Assembly (NCBI GenBank): GCA_033344815.1
Contig: JAWPMR010000001.1
Span: forward strand, 1,536,136-1,600,135
Length of the DNA: 64,000 bases
Source: Paracoccaceae bacterium
GTDB taxonomy: Bacteria; Pseudomonadota; Alphaproteobacteria; Rhodobacterales; Rhodobacteraceae
Direction: 5' to 3'
Shown here: positions 28,318-37,278 of the stretch, one piece after another
How positions within the stretch are numbered: the stretch's first letter is position 1
Layout of the letters: each line of letters opens with the position of its first letter
Program-made: the position numbers and the translations under genes
The notes under the pieces: model-generated
What the model was told of the DNA's origin: nothing
Seen by the model: only the letters and a program-made list of their open reading frames with translations
The model's database searches: none

Positions 28318-28917
28318 TTATGCCCACAATAACCCGGCCGCGATGGCGCACATTGTAAGCGCTATTAACCCATCCAGGACGCGCCAGCTGGCCGCGCGGG
28401 CAAAAAGTGGGGCCAGAATCCGCGCACCGTACCCCAGTGCGAAAAAAAAGCTGATGCTGGCCAAAACTGCGCCCGTGCCGAACAGGAACCGGTCTTCATA
28501 TTGCGCCGAGATCGACCCAAGCAGGACAACTGTGTCCAGATAGACATGTGGGTTCAGCCATGTGATCGCCAATAGTGTGAGGAGTGTGGACAGCAAGGGT
28601 TTCACTGCTGCGCCATCGGTCTGCAGCGCGTGCCCCCCCCTCCAGGCCGAGCGCGCATTGCGCCATCCATACCACAGCAAAAACGCCGCGCCGCCATAGC
28701 GCATTGCCATTTCGAACCATGGCAACCTTTCCGCCAAAGCGCCAAAACCAGCCACCCCGCTTGCAATCAAAATAGCATCGGACATTCCACAGGTCAGGCA
28801 CACCCAGAACACATGCTCACGGCGCAGTCCCTGCCGCAGCACAAAAGCATTTTGGGCACCAATCGCCACGATTAATGAGAGACTTAGCAAAAAACCGGGA
28901 ACAAAGGTATCAAACAC
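28318..28917 (-). CDS. LysE/ArgO-family amino-acid exporter
   Basis: The 199-residue membrane protein shows the LysE signature LSLIVAIGAQNAFVLRQGLRREHVFWVCLTCGMSDAILI at the N-terminus, the WLNPHVYLDTVVLLGS motif in the middle and six helices in total. LysE/ArgO pumps lysine or arginine out of the cytoplasm. It is divergent from an ArgP/LysG-type LysR gene with an 89-base intergenic region, the classical arrangement in which the regulator activates the exporter when basic amino acids accumulate. Confidence 0.94.
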   Translation of the reverse strand: MFDTFVPGFLLSLSLIVAIGAQNAFVLRQGLRREHVFWVCLTCGMSDAILIASGVAGFGALAERLPWFEMAMRYGGAAFLLWYGWRNARSAWRGGHALQTDGAAVKPLLSTLLTLLAITWLNPHVYLDTVVLLGSISAQYEDRFLFGTGAVLASISFFFALGYGARILAPLFARAASWRVLDGLIALTMCAIAAGLLWA

Positions 28918-29006
28918 GGCGAAGCTCCTATCAGGGTCTCGGATTGACTAAAAGCGGGCGCGGCATTAATCAAATTAAACATACTAACTTCAAGTAAGAA
29001 TTACTA

Positions 29007-29912
29007 ATGCCAATTGACCCGCATCAGCTGGCCGCCCTGGCGTCCATTGTACGTTGTGGCAGTTTTGAGGCAGCCGCCGCGCAGCTGAACGTCACACCGT
29101 CGGCGATTTCGCAGCGCATCAAAACCTTGGAAGAGTCAGTGGGCACCACCTTGATCTATCGTGGCCAACCCTGCCTGCCGACACCCGCTGGTGTTAAGTT
29201 GGCGCGTCACGCAGACGACGTTGCTTTGCTGGAATCTCACGTCAGGCGCGATATCGCCCCGACATCTCACGCAGCCGCGCCGCGCGTCCGGATCGCTGTG
29301 AATGCGGACAGCCTCGCCACATGGCTTGTACCAGCACTGTCACAAGCACCTGATATGCTGTTTGAGCTAGTAATTGATGATCAGGACACTTCTTCAGACT
29401 GGTTGCTGCGCGGGGCGGTCAGCGCGGCGGTGACAGGAGAAGCGCGTGCGGTGTCAGGCTGTAACTGCCAAGACCTGGGATCGCTGCGCTACATCGCGAC
29501 TGCCAGTCCGGATTTCATGAAACGATGGTTCGACGCCGGGATCACCGCAACAACCCTCGCGCGCGCGCCGATCCTGACCTTCAATTCAAAAGACAAACTG
29601 CAACATCGCTGGATCGCGCAAGTCACCGAGGTAAAGTTAACGCCACCGGCACATCAACTGCCCTCCACCCATGCCTTTATCGATGCCGCTCTTGCCGGGC
29701 TCGGGTGGGGACTCAATCCGCTCTCTCTTGTGGAGGGTCACCTCAAACGCGGTACCCTCGTGCCAGTGATCCCCGATGCGCCATTGGACGTGGGTCTTTA
29801 TTGGCAATCCAGCCGGTTAATGTCCGCGGCTCTGACCCCCCTTACACAGGGGATCAGAACCGCTGCACTGAAACATCTCGTTCAAAACTCTCACACAAGT
29901 GTGATGCGTTAA
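29007..29912 (+). CDS. ArgP/LysG-type LysR-family regulator
   Basis: A 301-residue LysR-type activator. The N-terminal winged HTH reads LAALASIVRCGSFEAAAAQLNVTPSAISQRIKTLEESVG. The effector domain includes the ArgP-like NADSLATWLVPAL and LGWGLNPLSLVEGHL segments. ArgP (IciA) and LysG regulate ArgO/LysE exporters in response to arginine or lysine, and the divergent lysE gene fits. The exact ligand is inferred from context. A short TCACAC/GTGTGA hairpin lies at the very end of the gene without a T tract. Confidence 0.93.
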   Translation: MPIDPHQLAALASIVRCGSFEAAAAQLNVTPSAISQRIKTLEESVGTTLIYRGQPCLPTPAGVKLARHADDVALLESHVRRDIAPTSHAAAPRVRIAVNADSLATWLVPALSQAPDMLFELVIDDQDTSSDWLLRGAVSAAVTGEARAVSGCNCQDLGSLRYIATASPDFMKRWFDAGITATTLARAPILTFNSKDKLQHRWIAQVTEVKLTPPAHQLPSTHAFIDAALAGLGWGLNPLSLVEGHLKRGTLVPVIPDAPLDVGLYWQSSRLMSAALTPLTQGIRTAALKHLVQNSHTSVMR

Positions 29913-30000
29913 GTTTAATCACAAAAATCTGATCCTTGATGATTGGCGTATATATAATTGTTCCCCATATGATGAGGAGAGTAATAAGGATGTGTTTCAA

Positions 30001-30258
30001 ATGTTAAATAACTTACACAGTTTGGATCTGACCGCAGACGATATCGAAATGATAGAATCTGCGTTGCACACCCAAAAGAAAATTCTGGCCGTTCAAAGCG
30101 AAGCCGGCGGCAGTGGTGCACGTAAAAAGTTGACGAATTTGAAAAACTTGATGAAACGCATCAATCGCAATTCGCGCCGCAAAACGATCCCTCAAACCCA
30201 AAGCTGGTCAGATTACGCCCGCATGCTGTTTTGCACGGACTGCAACCAGACCCGATAG
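30001..30258 (+). CDS. Small hypothetical protein, 85 residues
   Basis: The product (MLNNLHSLDLTADDIEMIES...) is a charged helical protein with a basic centre (SGARKKLTNLKNLMKRINRNSRRK) and a short C-terminal tail with two cysteines (MLFCTDCNQTR). I do not recognise the family. Upstream are GAGGAG and AAGGA; AAGGA lies ten bases before the ATG, and a GTG three codons earlier is an alternative start. It may be a nucleic-acid-binding small protein, but this is only a guess from the basic segment. It lies between an ArgP-like gene and yebC, convergent with the latter. Confidence 0.6.
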   Translation: MLNNLHSLDLTADDIEMIESALHTQKKILAVQSEAGGSGARKKLTNLKNLMKRINRNSRRKTIPQTQSWSDYARMLFCTDCNQTR

Positions 30259-30292
30259 TTAGTTTGCGCCAGGCAGGCACTAATAAAAGCCG

Positions 30293-30321
30293 CACTTGCA
30301 TTCGGGTCCGCCTTGCAAGTG
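30293..30321. terminator. Hairpin between convergent genes
   Basis: CACTTGCA and TGCAAGTG form a perfect eight-pair stem around a 13-base loop in the 81-base gap between the 85-residue gene and yebC. There is no T tract on either side, so it may be a stabilising 3' structure rather than a true terminator. Confidence 0.35.
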
Positions 30322-30339
30322 TCAAAATGGCGCCGCGTC

Positions 30340-31080
30340 CTATAACTCTGCCATTACCTCATCGGATGCATCAAAGTTCGTCGTGACACGCTGAACGTCA
30401 TCATCATCCTCAAGCGCGTCAATCAGTTTCATCAGCTTTTGCATGCTTTCAAGATCCATCTCGGTCGTGATGGTCGGCTTCCAAACCAGTTTAGTACTCT
30501 CGGACTCGCCCAGCGTGGTCTCCAATGCCGTTGCGACGTCGTTCAAATCGGTATCGGCACACCAGATTACATGGCTGTCTTCCGCACTTTCGACATCCTC
30601 AGCGCCCGCTTCAATGGCCGCCATCATGACGCTGTCTGCATCCCCCGCATCTGCGCCATAGGTCACTTCGCCTTTGCGGTCGAACATAAAACCCACACTG
30701 CCGGTTTCTCCAAGATTGCCCCCATTCTTGGTAAAGGTCGAGCGAACCGTAGAAGCTGTTCGGTTGCGGTTATCCGTCATCGCCTCGACAATCACGGCCA
30801 CACCATTCGGGCCATAGCCCTCGTAACGGATTTCTTCGTAATCATCACCGTCCCCCGCCTGGGACTTCTTGATCGCACGATCAATGTTGTCCTTTGGCAT
30901 GGATTGGGACTTGGCCTCTTTAATGGCCAAACGCAACCGTGGGTTCTTGTCCGGATCAGGGTCGCCCATCTTGGCCGCCACGGTAATTTCTTTGCTGAAT
31001 TTCGAGAACAGTTTTGCGCGCACAGCATCCTGTCGCCCTTTGCGGTGCTGGATGTTTGCCCATTTTGAGTGGCCGGCCAT
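30340..31080 (-). CDS. yebC: YebC/PmpR (TACO1) family regulator
   Basis: A 246-residue YebC protein starting with the diagnostic [19 protein letters not shown] and containing [36 protein letters not shown] and [18 protein letters not shown]. YebC proteins bind DNA or ribosomes; recent work on the family links some members to translation of proline-rich stretches, while others act as transcription factors. In many proteobacteria it lies near ruvC. Here it is alone, convergent with a small hypothetical gene. Confidence 0.95.
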   Translation of the reverse strand: MAGHSKWANIQHRKGRQDAVRAKLFSKFSKEITVAAKMGDPDPDKNPRLRLAIKEAKSQSMPKDNIDRAIKKSQAGDGDDYEEIRYEGYGPNGVAVIVEAMTDNRNRTASTVRSTFTKNGGNLGETGSVGFMFDRKGEVTYGADAGDADSVMMAAIEAGAEDVESAEDSHVIWCADTDLNDVATALETTLGESESTKLVWKPTITTEMDLESMQKLMKLIDALEDDDDVQRVTTNFDASDEVMAEL

Positions 31081-31147
31081 TGGAACTTCCCATTCTTTGG
31101 TTTTGGAAGTGTTTATCCGCCTGACAAAGAACGCTCAACCCCTGTGG

Positions 31148-31417
31148 CTATAAGGTCCAAAGTGCCAGGATGGTCAGTATAAGCCGCAAGCCCAAACCCA
31201 AGGTCAGTGCAGCAAGCATCCAATTTGGCATGACCCGCGCAAAATCCTGAAAATAACGCGCTTCTTCACGTTTCAACTGAACGGTCTGTGCGTCAACGCC
31301 CCCTGTGGCCAGTTGATCGGCCTGCCGTTCGTACCAACGCGACCGCAATAGATAGGAGCAAGCCCAAATTGCGGGACCCAGGATAAGCGCGTCAGACAGC
31401 AAAGTCGCGGAAATCAC
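31148..31417 (-). CDS. Small membrane hypothetical protein
   Basis: An 89-residue protein with an N-terminal hydrophobic segment (SATLLSDALILGPAIWACSYLL), a charged middle (RSRWYERQADQLATGGVDAQTVQLKREEARYFQDF) and a C-terminal helix (WMLAALTLGLGLRLILTILALWTL). The two helices and cytoplasmic or periplasmic middle suggest a hairpin membrane protein. No family is recognised. Its start overlaps the stop of the HTH gene by four bases, so the two are translated together. Confidence 0.65.
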   Translation of the reverse strand: MISATLLSDALILGPAIWACSYLLRSRWYERQADQLATGGVDAQTVQLKREEARYFQDFARVMPNWMLAALTLGLGLRLILTILALWTL

Positions 31418-31818
31418 TTTTTGATAGCATTCAGCTCGATTCGGTAGCCCAACGCTTCAGCCAGAGCATAAAGCTTCCACAACGTTGGTCCGGTCTTGGA
31501 CTCTCCGCGCGCGATGCGCGACAGCGCGGTGTGATCAAAACCCAGTCTTGCGCCAATTTCACGCCCGCTGAGAGGTGTTTCCTTGAGCATCTGCGCAATC
31601 ACCTGCGCGCCCAATGTCCGCGCCAATTCCTCGCCAACATCGCGGAAAATTGCGTTTTTCTCGCCCGGGCTGAGGGCTTCGAACGTGGTTTGATGCCCCT
31701 GTTCATTCAGTGGCGCAAGGGTCACATCGGAGGTCTTTGCCGTCCTGGAGGCTTTGCGCCTGACCGCCCGGTGAGTTGGTTTGGTCTCCGTGCCCGCATT
31801 GACGTTCATTTCAGTCAT
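31414..31818 (-). CDS. HTH (XRE-type) regulator, antitoxin-like
   Basis: The 134-residue protein has a basic N-terminal tail (AVRRKASRTAKTSD) and a C-terminal HTH: LARTLGAQVIAQMLKETPLSGREIGARLGFDHTALSRIARGESKTGPTLWKLYALAEALGYRIELN. The ending in a beta-strand after the helices is common in HigA/MqsA-type antitoxins. A palindrome just upstream could be its own operator. It is followed by the overlapping small membrane gene and preceded, 98 bases away, by a 163-residue unknown gene. It may be a plain regulator rather than an antitoxin. Confidence 0.75.
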   Translation of the reverse strand: MTEMNVNAGTETKPTHRAVRRKASRTAKTSDVTLAPLNEQGHQTTFEALSPGEKNAIFRDVGEELARTLGAQVIAQMLKETPLSGREIGARLGFDHTALSRIARGESKTGPTLWKLYALAEALGYRIELNAIKK

Positions 31819-31852
31819 AGATCACCATCTTTTCTTACGACTTGAAGGTATG

Positions 31853-31868
31853 TTGCCTCACAAGACAA
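31853..31868. promoter_or_regulatory. Palindrome upstream of the HTH gene
   Basis: TTGCCTCACAAGACAA is an imperfect 16-base palindrome (TTGnCT-N4-AGnCAA, one mismatched pair), 35 bases before the HTH gene's ATG, a usual place for an autoregulatory operator. Confidence 0.45.
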
Positions 31869-31916
31869 CAGATATGAAATAAGTGCCTTCGTGTCAAGGC
31901 TTCACAGAGCGATGCA

Positions 31917-32408
31917 TTAAGGCTTTGGAAGCGCGCGCACCTGTGAAATCAGCTGTCTTGCACGCTTTGCGTCACGCAAATCGGACAATCGTCGATCACA
32001 ATCAGCCAGCGTGCCAACCGACAAGAAAGCCATGCGCCGATCTGGCTGTTCAGTGTAGAGCACGACACTTGCCAACTCAAATTTGCGCGACCGGAAACGG
32101 GCAAAATAGCCCTGAGAGTCAGGGTCGTTTAAGCCTTTAACAGACTGAAACAGAACGGGCTTTTCAAAGTTGCATAGAAACGCACCAAATTCTGGCGGCG
32201 GATAATCCTGTCTAATATGGCGCGATTGTTCTATATGGCTCCAGCGCAGATGGTCTGCCCTGCGCCAACTGTGTTCAATCCCGCGCAGATACCTGATCAA
32301 CCCAAAAATCCGCAGTTTCGCCTTGGAGGCCGCCCGTGGTCCCAGCTTCCCGGCCTCTTCCAGCGCGGTCGAAAATCCGTTGGTGATTATGAAGTTCAAA
32401 TCAGACAT
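31917..32408 (-). CDS. Hypothetical protein, 163 residues
   Basis: A soluble protein with an N-terminal MSDLNFIITNGFSTALEEAGKLG, a Trp/Arg/His-rich middle (HSWRRADHLRWSHIEQSRHIRQDYPPPEFGAFLCNF) and an arginine-rich C-terminal half (FARFRSRKFELASVVLY, DCDRRLSDLRDAKRARQLISQVRALPKP). No family is recognised. The cluster with a downstream HTH and a small membrane protein could be a toxin-regulator arrangement, but no catalytic motif supports it. It is divergent from the SLC13 carrier. Confidence 0.55.
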   Translation of the reverse strand: MSDLNFIITNGFSTALEEAGKLGPRAASKAKLRIFGLIRYLRGIEHSWRRADHLRWSHIEQSRHIRQDYPPPEFGAFLCNFEKPVLFQSVKGLNDPDSQGYFARFRSRKFELASVVLYTEQPDRRMAFLSVGTLADCDRRLSDLRDAKRARQLISQVRALPKP

Positions 32409-32461
32409 AACCGCAGTTGAGGCAAAAAAATCTTGAAATCAAGAGCGTGGGGCATCAAGGC

Positions 32462-34234
32462 GTGACTTCTGACCAAATCATTCTGTTCACCCTCTTTGGC
32501 GCCGTCTTTGGCTTGCTCCTCTGGGGCCGGTTCCGTTACGATATCGTGGCTTTTTCCGCGTTGATGATTGGTGTCGTTCTGGGCGTGGTGCCCACAGAAA
32601 ACGCATTTTCAGGCTTTGGGCATCCAGCAACATTGGTGGTCGCGCTTGTGCTTGTGGTCTCGGCCGGGTTGGTCCGTTCGGGCGCAGTATTCTTGATCAC
32701 CCGTACCTTGGTTGATGCCTCGCGTAGCTTGGGCGCACATATCGCGCTGATGGGTGCCATCGGTGCCGTCTTGTCTGCGTTCATGAACAACGTCGCCGCA
32801 CTCGCGTTGCTCATGCCCGTTGACATACAAACCGCACGCAAAGCCGGGCGCTCACCGGGATTGAGCCTGATGCCGCTCAGTTTTGCGACTATTTTGGGGG
32901 GTATGGCAACACTGATCGGCACCCCACCAAACATCATTATTGCGTCCATCCGAGAAGAGTCCCTGGGCGCGCCATTTGCGATGTTTGACTTTGCGCCCGT
33001 AGGAGGAGTCGCTGCCTTGGCCGGACTGGTCTTTGTTGCGCTGATCGGGTGGCGTCTGATCCCGCAAAGCGACGAGACAAACACGGCCCCACAGGATATT
33101 TCCCAATACATTGCCGAATTGACCGTCCCAGACGAAAGTAAACACATCGGCAAAAGGGTTTCGGAACTGAGCGAGCCAGCCGACAAAGCGGATGTGGCGA
33201 TCCTGGGGCTGATCAGGGACGGCAAGAGACGCTACGGTCAGGCCCGGAACGCGGTCCTGCAAAAAGGCGACGCCCTCGTTCTGGAAGCCACCCCAGAGGC
33301 ACTGGACGAATTCCGCACAAGTCTGGATCTGGCAATTGCGGACACAAAGCGCGAAGAAGCCCTGCGCGCAGATGGTGACGGCGTCGAAATCATCGAAGTT
33401 GTCGTGACCGAAACCGCGCGCATCAACGGCAAGACGGCTCAGGCTATCGGCCTTGCATGGCGACAGCGCAGCGTGCTGCTGGGCATTTCCCGGCAAGGCC
33501 AGAGGATCACGAAGCACCTGCGCAAAACTGAAGTCCGTACAGGTGATATTTTGTTGTTACTGGTCCCTCGCGACACAGGACAAGATGTGACCGATTGGTT
33601 GGGCTGCCTGCCGCTGGCGGATCGCGGTCTTGCAGTGACGGAAAATAGCAAGGTCTGGCTGGCCATCGGATTGTTCGCTGGCGCCGTGATCGCCGCCAGT
33701 TTTGGGTTGCTCTATTTGCCGATCGCGCTCGGTCTGGTTGTCGTGGCTTATGTTTTGACCCGCATCGTGCCCTTGAGCGAATTATATGATCATATCAACT
33801 GGCCAGTTGTTGTCCTGCTCGGTTCCATGATCCCGCTTGGCGCCGCTCTTGAAAGTTCTGGCGGAACCGAATTGATCGCCGGCGCATTGTTATCGTGGAC
33901 GCACGGCTTGCCAGCCTGGGCAGTTCTGACAGTGCTGATGATTGTCACCATGACCCTGTCCGATGTGCTCAATAACACGGCAACCACGATTGTGGCGGCG
34001 CCCGTGGGGATCCAGATGGCACAGTCGCTTGGCGTGTCCCCGGACCCATTCTTGATGGCGGTTGCGGTTGCCGCATCCAGTGCGTTCCTGACCCCGATTG
34101 GCCACAAGAACAATACTCTGATCCTTGGACCGGGCGGTTACAAATTCGGTGATTACTGGCGGATGGGTTTGCCTTTGGAGGTGATCATCGTTGCGGTTTC
34201 CATTCCAACGATCCTCTTCGTCTGGCCGCTGTAA
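32462..34234 (+). CDS. SLC13/DASS-type permease with two TrkA-C domains
   Basis: An inner-membrane carrier of about 590 residues. The first helical bundle contains the SNT-like motifs FMNNVAALALLMP and LIGTPPNIII. A cytoplasmic insert of about 200 residues carries two TrkA-C-like repeats (ESKHIGKRVSELSE... and VVVTETARINGKTAQAIG...), and the second bundle has SDVLNNTATTIVAAPVGIQMA and TPIGHKNNTLILGPGGYKFGDYWRMG. Family members move sulfate, dicarboxylates or other anions with Na+ or H+. The start is uncertain: GTG at 32462 gives the usual N-terminus, while the frame is open back to a TTG at 32417. Confidence 0.88.
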   Translation: MTSDQIILFTLFGAVFGLLLWGRFRYDIVAFSALMIGVVLGVVPTENAFSGFGHPATLVVALVLVVSAGLVRSGAVFLITRTLVDASRSLGAHIALMGAIGAVLSAFMNNVAALALLMPVDIQTARKAGRSPGLSLMPLSFATILGGMATLIGTPPNIIIASIREESLGAPFAMFDFAPVGGVAALAGLVFVALIGWRLIPQSDETNTAPQDISQYIAELTVPDESKHIGKRVSELSEPADKADVAILGLIRDGKRRYGQARNAVLQKGDALVLEATPEALDEFRTSLDLAIADTKREEALRADGDGVEIIEVVVTETARINGKTAQAIGLAWRQRSVLLGISRQGQRITKHLRKTEVRTGDILLLLVPRDTGQDVTDWLGCLPLADRGLAVTENSKVWLAIGLFAGAVIAASFGLLYLPIALGLVVVAYVLTRIVPLSELYDHINWPVVVLLGSMIPLGAALESSGGTELIAGALLSWTHGLPAWAVLTVLMIVTMTLSDVLNNTATTIVAAPVGIQMAQSLGVSPDPFLMAVAVAASSAFLTPIGHKNNTLILGPGGYKFGDYWRMGLPLEVIIVAVSIPTILFVWPL

Positions 34235-34375
34235 CGCCTCCACAGAACGATTGAAACCCGGACGCTGATCAAAAACCTTTGTTTTCTCGGACAAAATCGA
34301 GAAAGGTTGTGCAATGGCACACAAATTGATGCCGGCAAGGGCACATAAGATGACCTGACAAGACATGGGATAAGA

Positions 34376-35425
34376 ATGGATTTGCAACGCGGCTTTTCGA
34401 AAATCATGGTTCTCCTTTTGCTTTTGGTAATGGGGTTTCCTCTGTTGGCCGAGGAGCATGTGACGGCCGATGCTGACATTTGTTCTCTTACAAACTACCG
34501 GATCGATGTCCGCCCGAACTCAGATGGTCCACCGACAGAAGTGACCGTCGGCATGCGGATCATGGATATCACCGAAATCAACGATGTGGACCAAACCATC
34601 AGCGTTGATCTGGCGGTCAAATTGGCGTGGACGGATCCGCGCCTTGCCCCTTTTGCGGGATGCAGATTGGAGTCAGAAGATATTTGGTTTCCAACGTTGG
34701 TTTTGCGCAATTCAGGACGGCTATTCCAACGGTGGCCGGATAGCGTAAGCGTTGATGAAGGAGGCAAGGCGATTATCATTCAGCGGATATCCGGGACATT
34801 TGCAAGCTACGTCACCCTGCGAGAATTCCCTTTTGACAAACAGGAAATCGATCTTGAGTTTTTTGCCCTTGAATGGGGTCTGGACAAACTGACGATCAAA
34901 AACGACGAAGTGTTCTCGGGCGGGAGCAGCCGGATGAACATTTCTGACTGGGCCGTGACGAATGTGAGCGCGCATGCTGATGAGGTGCAAATACATGCCA
35001 TGCAACAAATGCATGCAGGCTTAACCGTAACGATTTCTGCCAAACGGTTCCTGTCCTATTATGTCTGGAAAATCCTTTTTCCAATCGCGATGATCGTCAT
35101 TATGTCTTGGTGCGTCTTTTGGATCGAGCCCAGCGAGTTCGGCACCAAGGTCGGTCTGTCCGCCACTTCTGTTCTCACCATGATCGCTTTTATTTTTGCG
35201 ACAACAAACCTGCTGCCCAGACTAGGATATTTCACCACCTTGGATCGTTACATCGCAGGCGCCACATTTTTGGTGTTCCTGGCGTTGTTGCAGTCCTTGA
35301 GCACTGGTTTTCTTGTCTCGAAACAGCGCGAAAGCACGGCCGCGACCATGGATCGGTTCAGCCGCATTCTGTTTCCGGCCGTTTTCGCGGCCTTTTGCGT
35401 CGCCATCCTGTCACATCAACTCTAG
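34376..35425 (+). CDS. Pentameric ligand-gated ion channel (bacterial Cys-loop-receptor homologue)
   Basis: A 349-residue protein with signal peptide (about 1-25). The extracellular ligand-binding beta-sandwich (about 30-225) includes WTDPRL, DIWFPTLVLRN and the Pro-loop LREFPFDKQEIDLEF (F151-P152-F153-D154). As in GLIC and ELIC the two Cys-loop cysteines are absent. M1 is FPIAMIVIMSWCVFWIEPSEF, M2 GTKVGLSATSVLTMIAFIFATTNLLPRL (about 256-282, with E254 at the cytoplasmic mouth), M3 DRYIAGATFLVFLALLQSL and M4 RILFPAVFAAFCVAIL. It would form a pentameric cation-type channel gated by an unknown ligand or pH. It lies between two SLC13 carriers, 141 bases after the first. Confidence 0.93.
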   Translation: MDLQRGFSKIMVLLLLLVMGFPLLAEEHVTADADICSLTNYRIDVRPNSDGPPTEVTVGMRIMDITEINDVDQTISVDLAVKLAWTDPRLAPFAGCRLESEDIWFPTLVLRNSGRLFQRWPDSVSVDEGGKAIIIQRISGTFASYVTLREFPFDKQEIDLEFFALEWGLDKLTIKNDEVFSGGSSRMNISDWAVTNVSAHADEVQIHAMQQMHAGLTVTISAKRFLSYYVWKILFPIAMIVIMSWCVFWIEPSEFGTKVGLSATSVLTMIAFIFATTNLLPRLGYFTTLDRYIAGATFLVFLALLQSLSTGFLVSKQRESTAATMDRFSRILFPAVFAAFCVAILSHQL

Positions 35426-35444
35426 CGTGAAATGCGCTGCCCGC

Positions 35445-37226
35445 TCAAAGCGGCCAGATCAGCGGAATGATCGTGGATACAATCAGCGCCATGCTGAGAT
35501 TCAAGGGGATGCCAAGGCGCATGAAATCGGTGAATTTGTACCCTCCCGGTCCATAAACCAGCGTGTTGGTCTGATAGCCAATCGGCGTGGCAAAGGCACA
35601 TGAAGCGGCAATCATGACGGCAACAACCAGAGGGCGCGGATCGAGCCCCAAGGCAGATCCCAAACCGATGGCCAAGGGCGTCATGATCACCGCTACCGCA
35701 TTGTTGGACACTACTTCGGTAAAGGTGGAGGTCAGTAAAAACACCACCAAAACCACCAGCGTTGGTGGCATGTTCATCAGCGCGGGTGATACCCCATCAA
35801 CAATAAGGGCCACCGCGCCGGAATGCTGCAAGGCCGCACCCACGGCGAGCATTGCAAAGATCAGCGCCAACAAACGACCGTCAATGAAAGAAAACGCCTC
35901 ATCTGCGTCAATGCAGCCGGTGACCAGCACCAAGGCCACCGCCAGGACGGCCAAAAGCAAAATTGGCGCTACGTTGAAGGCCGCCAGTAGGACAATGCCC
36001 GCCAGTGCCAGAATGGCGATAGGCGCGTGACTTCGGCGAAAGCCGCGCGCTGAGGGCTGGGACACATCGACCATATCCATTTCTGCGGCGAGACGCTGGA
36101 TATCGTCCGGCGCACCCTCGAGCAACAAGGTATCACCGATTTTGACCACCAGATCATCAAGCTGACGCCCGATGTTCTGATTGCGCCGATGCACGGCCAG
36201 CGGATAAACACCATACCGGCGACGAAGGCGCATGTCTCCCAGTGAGCGCCCCACCATTCGGCACCCCGGTGTGATCAGCGCTTCCACAGTTGATGTTTCC
36301 ACTGCCGAAACCTGATCCACGCGCTTTAGTTCCTTGGTGGTCTGAAGGCTCAGCAGTTCCGTCATCTGGGTCCGCAACACCACGCGATCCCCGACCTGCA
36401 AGGCAACGTCCTTGAGGTTGCGCCTGAGCGAGGCATCCCCGCGAATGACGTCGATCAGACGCACACCGTCGCGTTTGAAAAGCTGCACGCTCAGGACATC
36501 ACGCCCGATCAGGTTGCTTTCCGGCGGAATTACAGCTTCGGTGAAAAATTTCATCTTGGACCGGTTCGAAAGCATATTGGCCATGCTGTCCCGGTCCGGT
36601 AAGAGCCGCGGCGCCAGAACGGACATGTATAAAAGTCCCCAGATACAGACTACAACGCCGATCGGGAAAATTTCGAAGATCGTGAAGGGCTCGAGCCCCT
36701 GCCCGCGCGCGACCCCATCGACAAGAAGATTTGTCGATGTCCCGATCAGGGTGAGTGAACCGCCCATTATCGCCGCGTAGCTGAGCGGGATCAGTAATTT
36801 TGACCCTTTTGCGCCCAGCGTCTGGCTGAGTTGAACAACAACCGGAATCATGACCACTACGACAGGGGTGTTGTTCATGATCGCAGAAGCCCCCATCACG
36901 CACAGGATCACGCCGGCAACCGCCGATTTCGGATGTGTCTTTGCATAGCGTTCCGCAATTTGCGTCAACACTTCAAGCGAGCCCGTGCGCACCAGCGCCC
37001 CCATGATGATGAACATGGCCGCAATCGTCCAGGGGGCTGGGTTGGACAGTACTGCAAGCGCGTCGTCATAGGGCAGGACACCCAAAAGCAGCATCAGCGC
37101 AGCCCCCATGATGGCAACGACTTCGGTTGGATAGACCTCGCGCACAAACATAAAGAACATTACGGCAACAACGCTCAGGGTCAGAACGGCGCTAACGGGT
37201 GACGATGGTTCGATCAGCGGGAGCAA
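35445..37226 (-). CDS. Second SLC13-type permease with TrkA-C domains
   Basis: A 593-residue carrier with the same architecture as the gene at 32.5 kb: first bundle with IMNNTPVVVVMIPVV and LIGTSTNLLVDG, a cytoplasmic insert with TrkA-C-like repeats (ESNLIGRDVLSVQLFKRDGVRLIDVIRG and TPGCRMVGRSLGDMRLRRRYG), second bundle with FTEVVSNNAVAVIMTPLAIGLG and TPIGYQTNTLVYGPGGYKFTDFMRLG. The two paralogues differ in the first substrate-loop motif (GTPPN versus GTSTN), suggesting different anions. It converges on the channel gene with a 19-base gap and follows the DMT gene by 52 bases. Confidence 0.92.
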   Translation of the reverse strand: MLPLIEPSSPVSAVLTLSVVAVMFFMFVREVYPTEVVAIMGAALMLLLGVLPYDDALAVLSNPAPWTIAAMFIIMGALVRTGSLEVLTQIAERYAKTHPKSAVAGVILCVMGASAIMNNTPVVVVMIPVVVQLSQTLGAKGSKLLIPLSYAAIMGGSLTLIGTSTNLLVDGVARGQGLEPFTIFEIFPIGVVVCIWGLLYMSVLAPRLLPDRDSMANMLSNRSKMKFFTEAVIPPESNLIGRDVLSVQLFKRDGVRLIDVIRGDASLRRNLKDVALQVGDRVVLRTQMTELLSLQTTKELKRVDQVSAVETSTVEALITPGCRMVGRSLGDMRLRRRYGVYPLAVHRRNQNIGRQLDDLVVKIGDTLLLEGAPDDIQRLAAEMDMVDVSQPSARGFRRSHAPIAILALAGIVLLAAFNVAPILLLAVLAVALVLVTGCIDADEAFSFIDGRLLALIFAMLAVGAALQHSGAVALIVDGVSPALMNMPPTLVVLVVFLLTSTFTEVVSNNAVAVIMTPLAIGLGSALGLDPRPLVVAVMIAASCAFATPIGYQTNTLVYGPGGYKFTDFMRLGIPLNLSMALIVSTIIPLIWPL

Positions 37227-37278
37227 TGCGGTTCAACCTGTATTTGATATGCGACCAGCGTTGAGTTTCGCTGATAGA

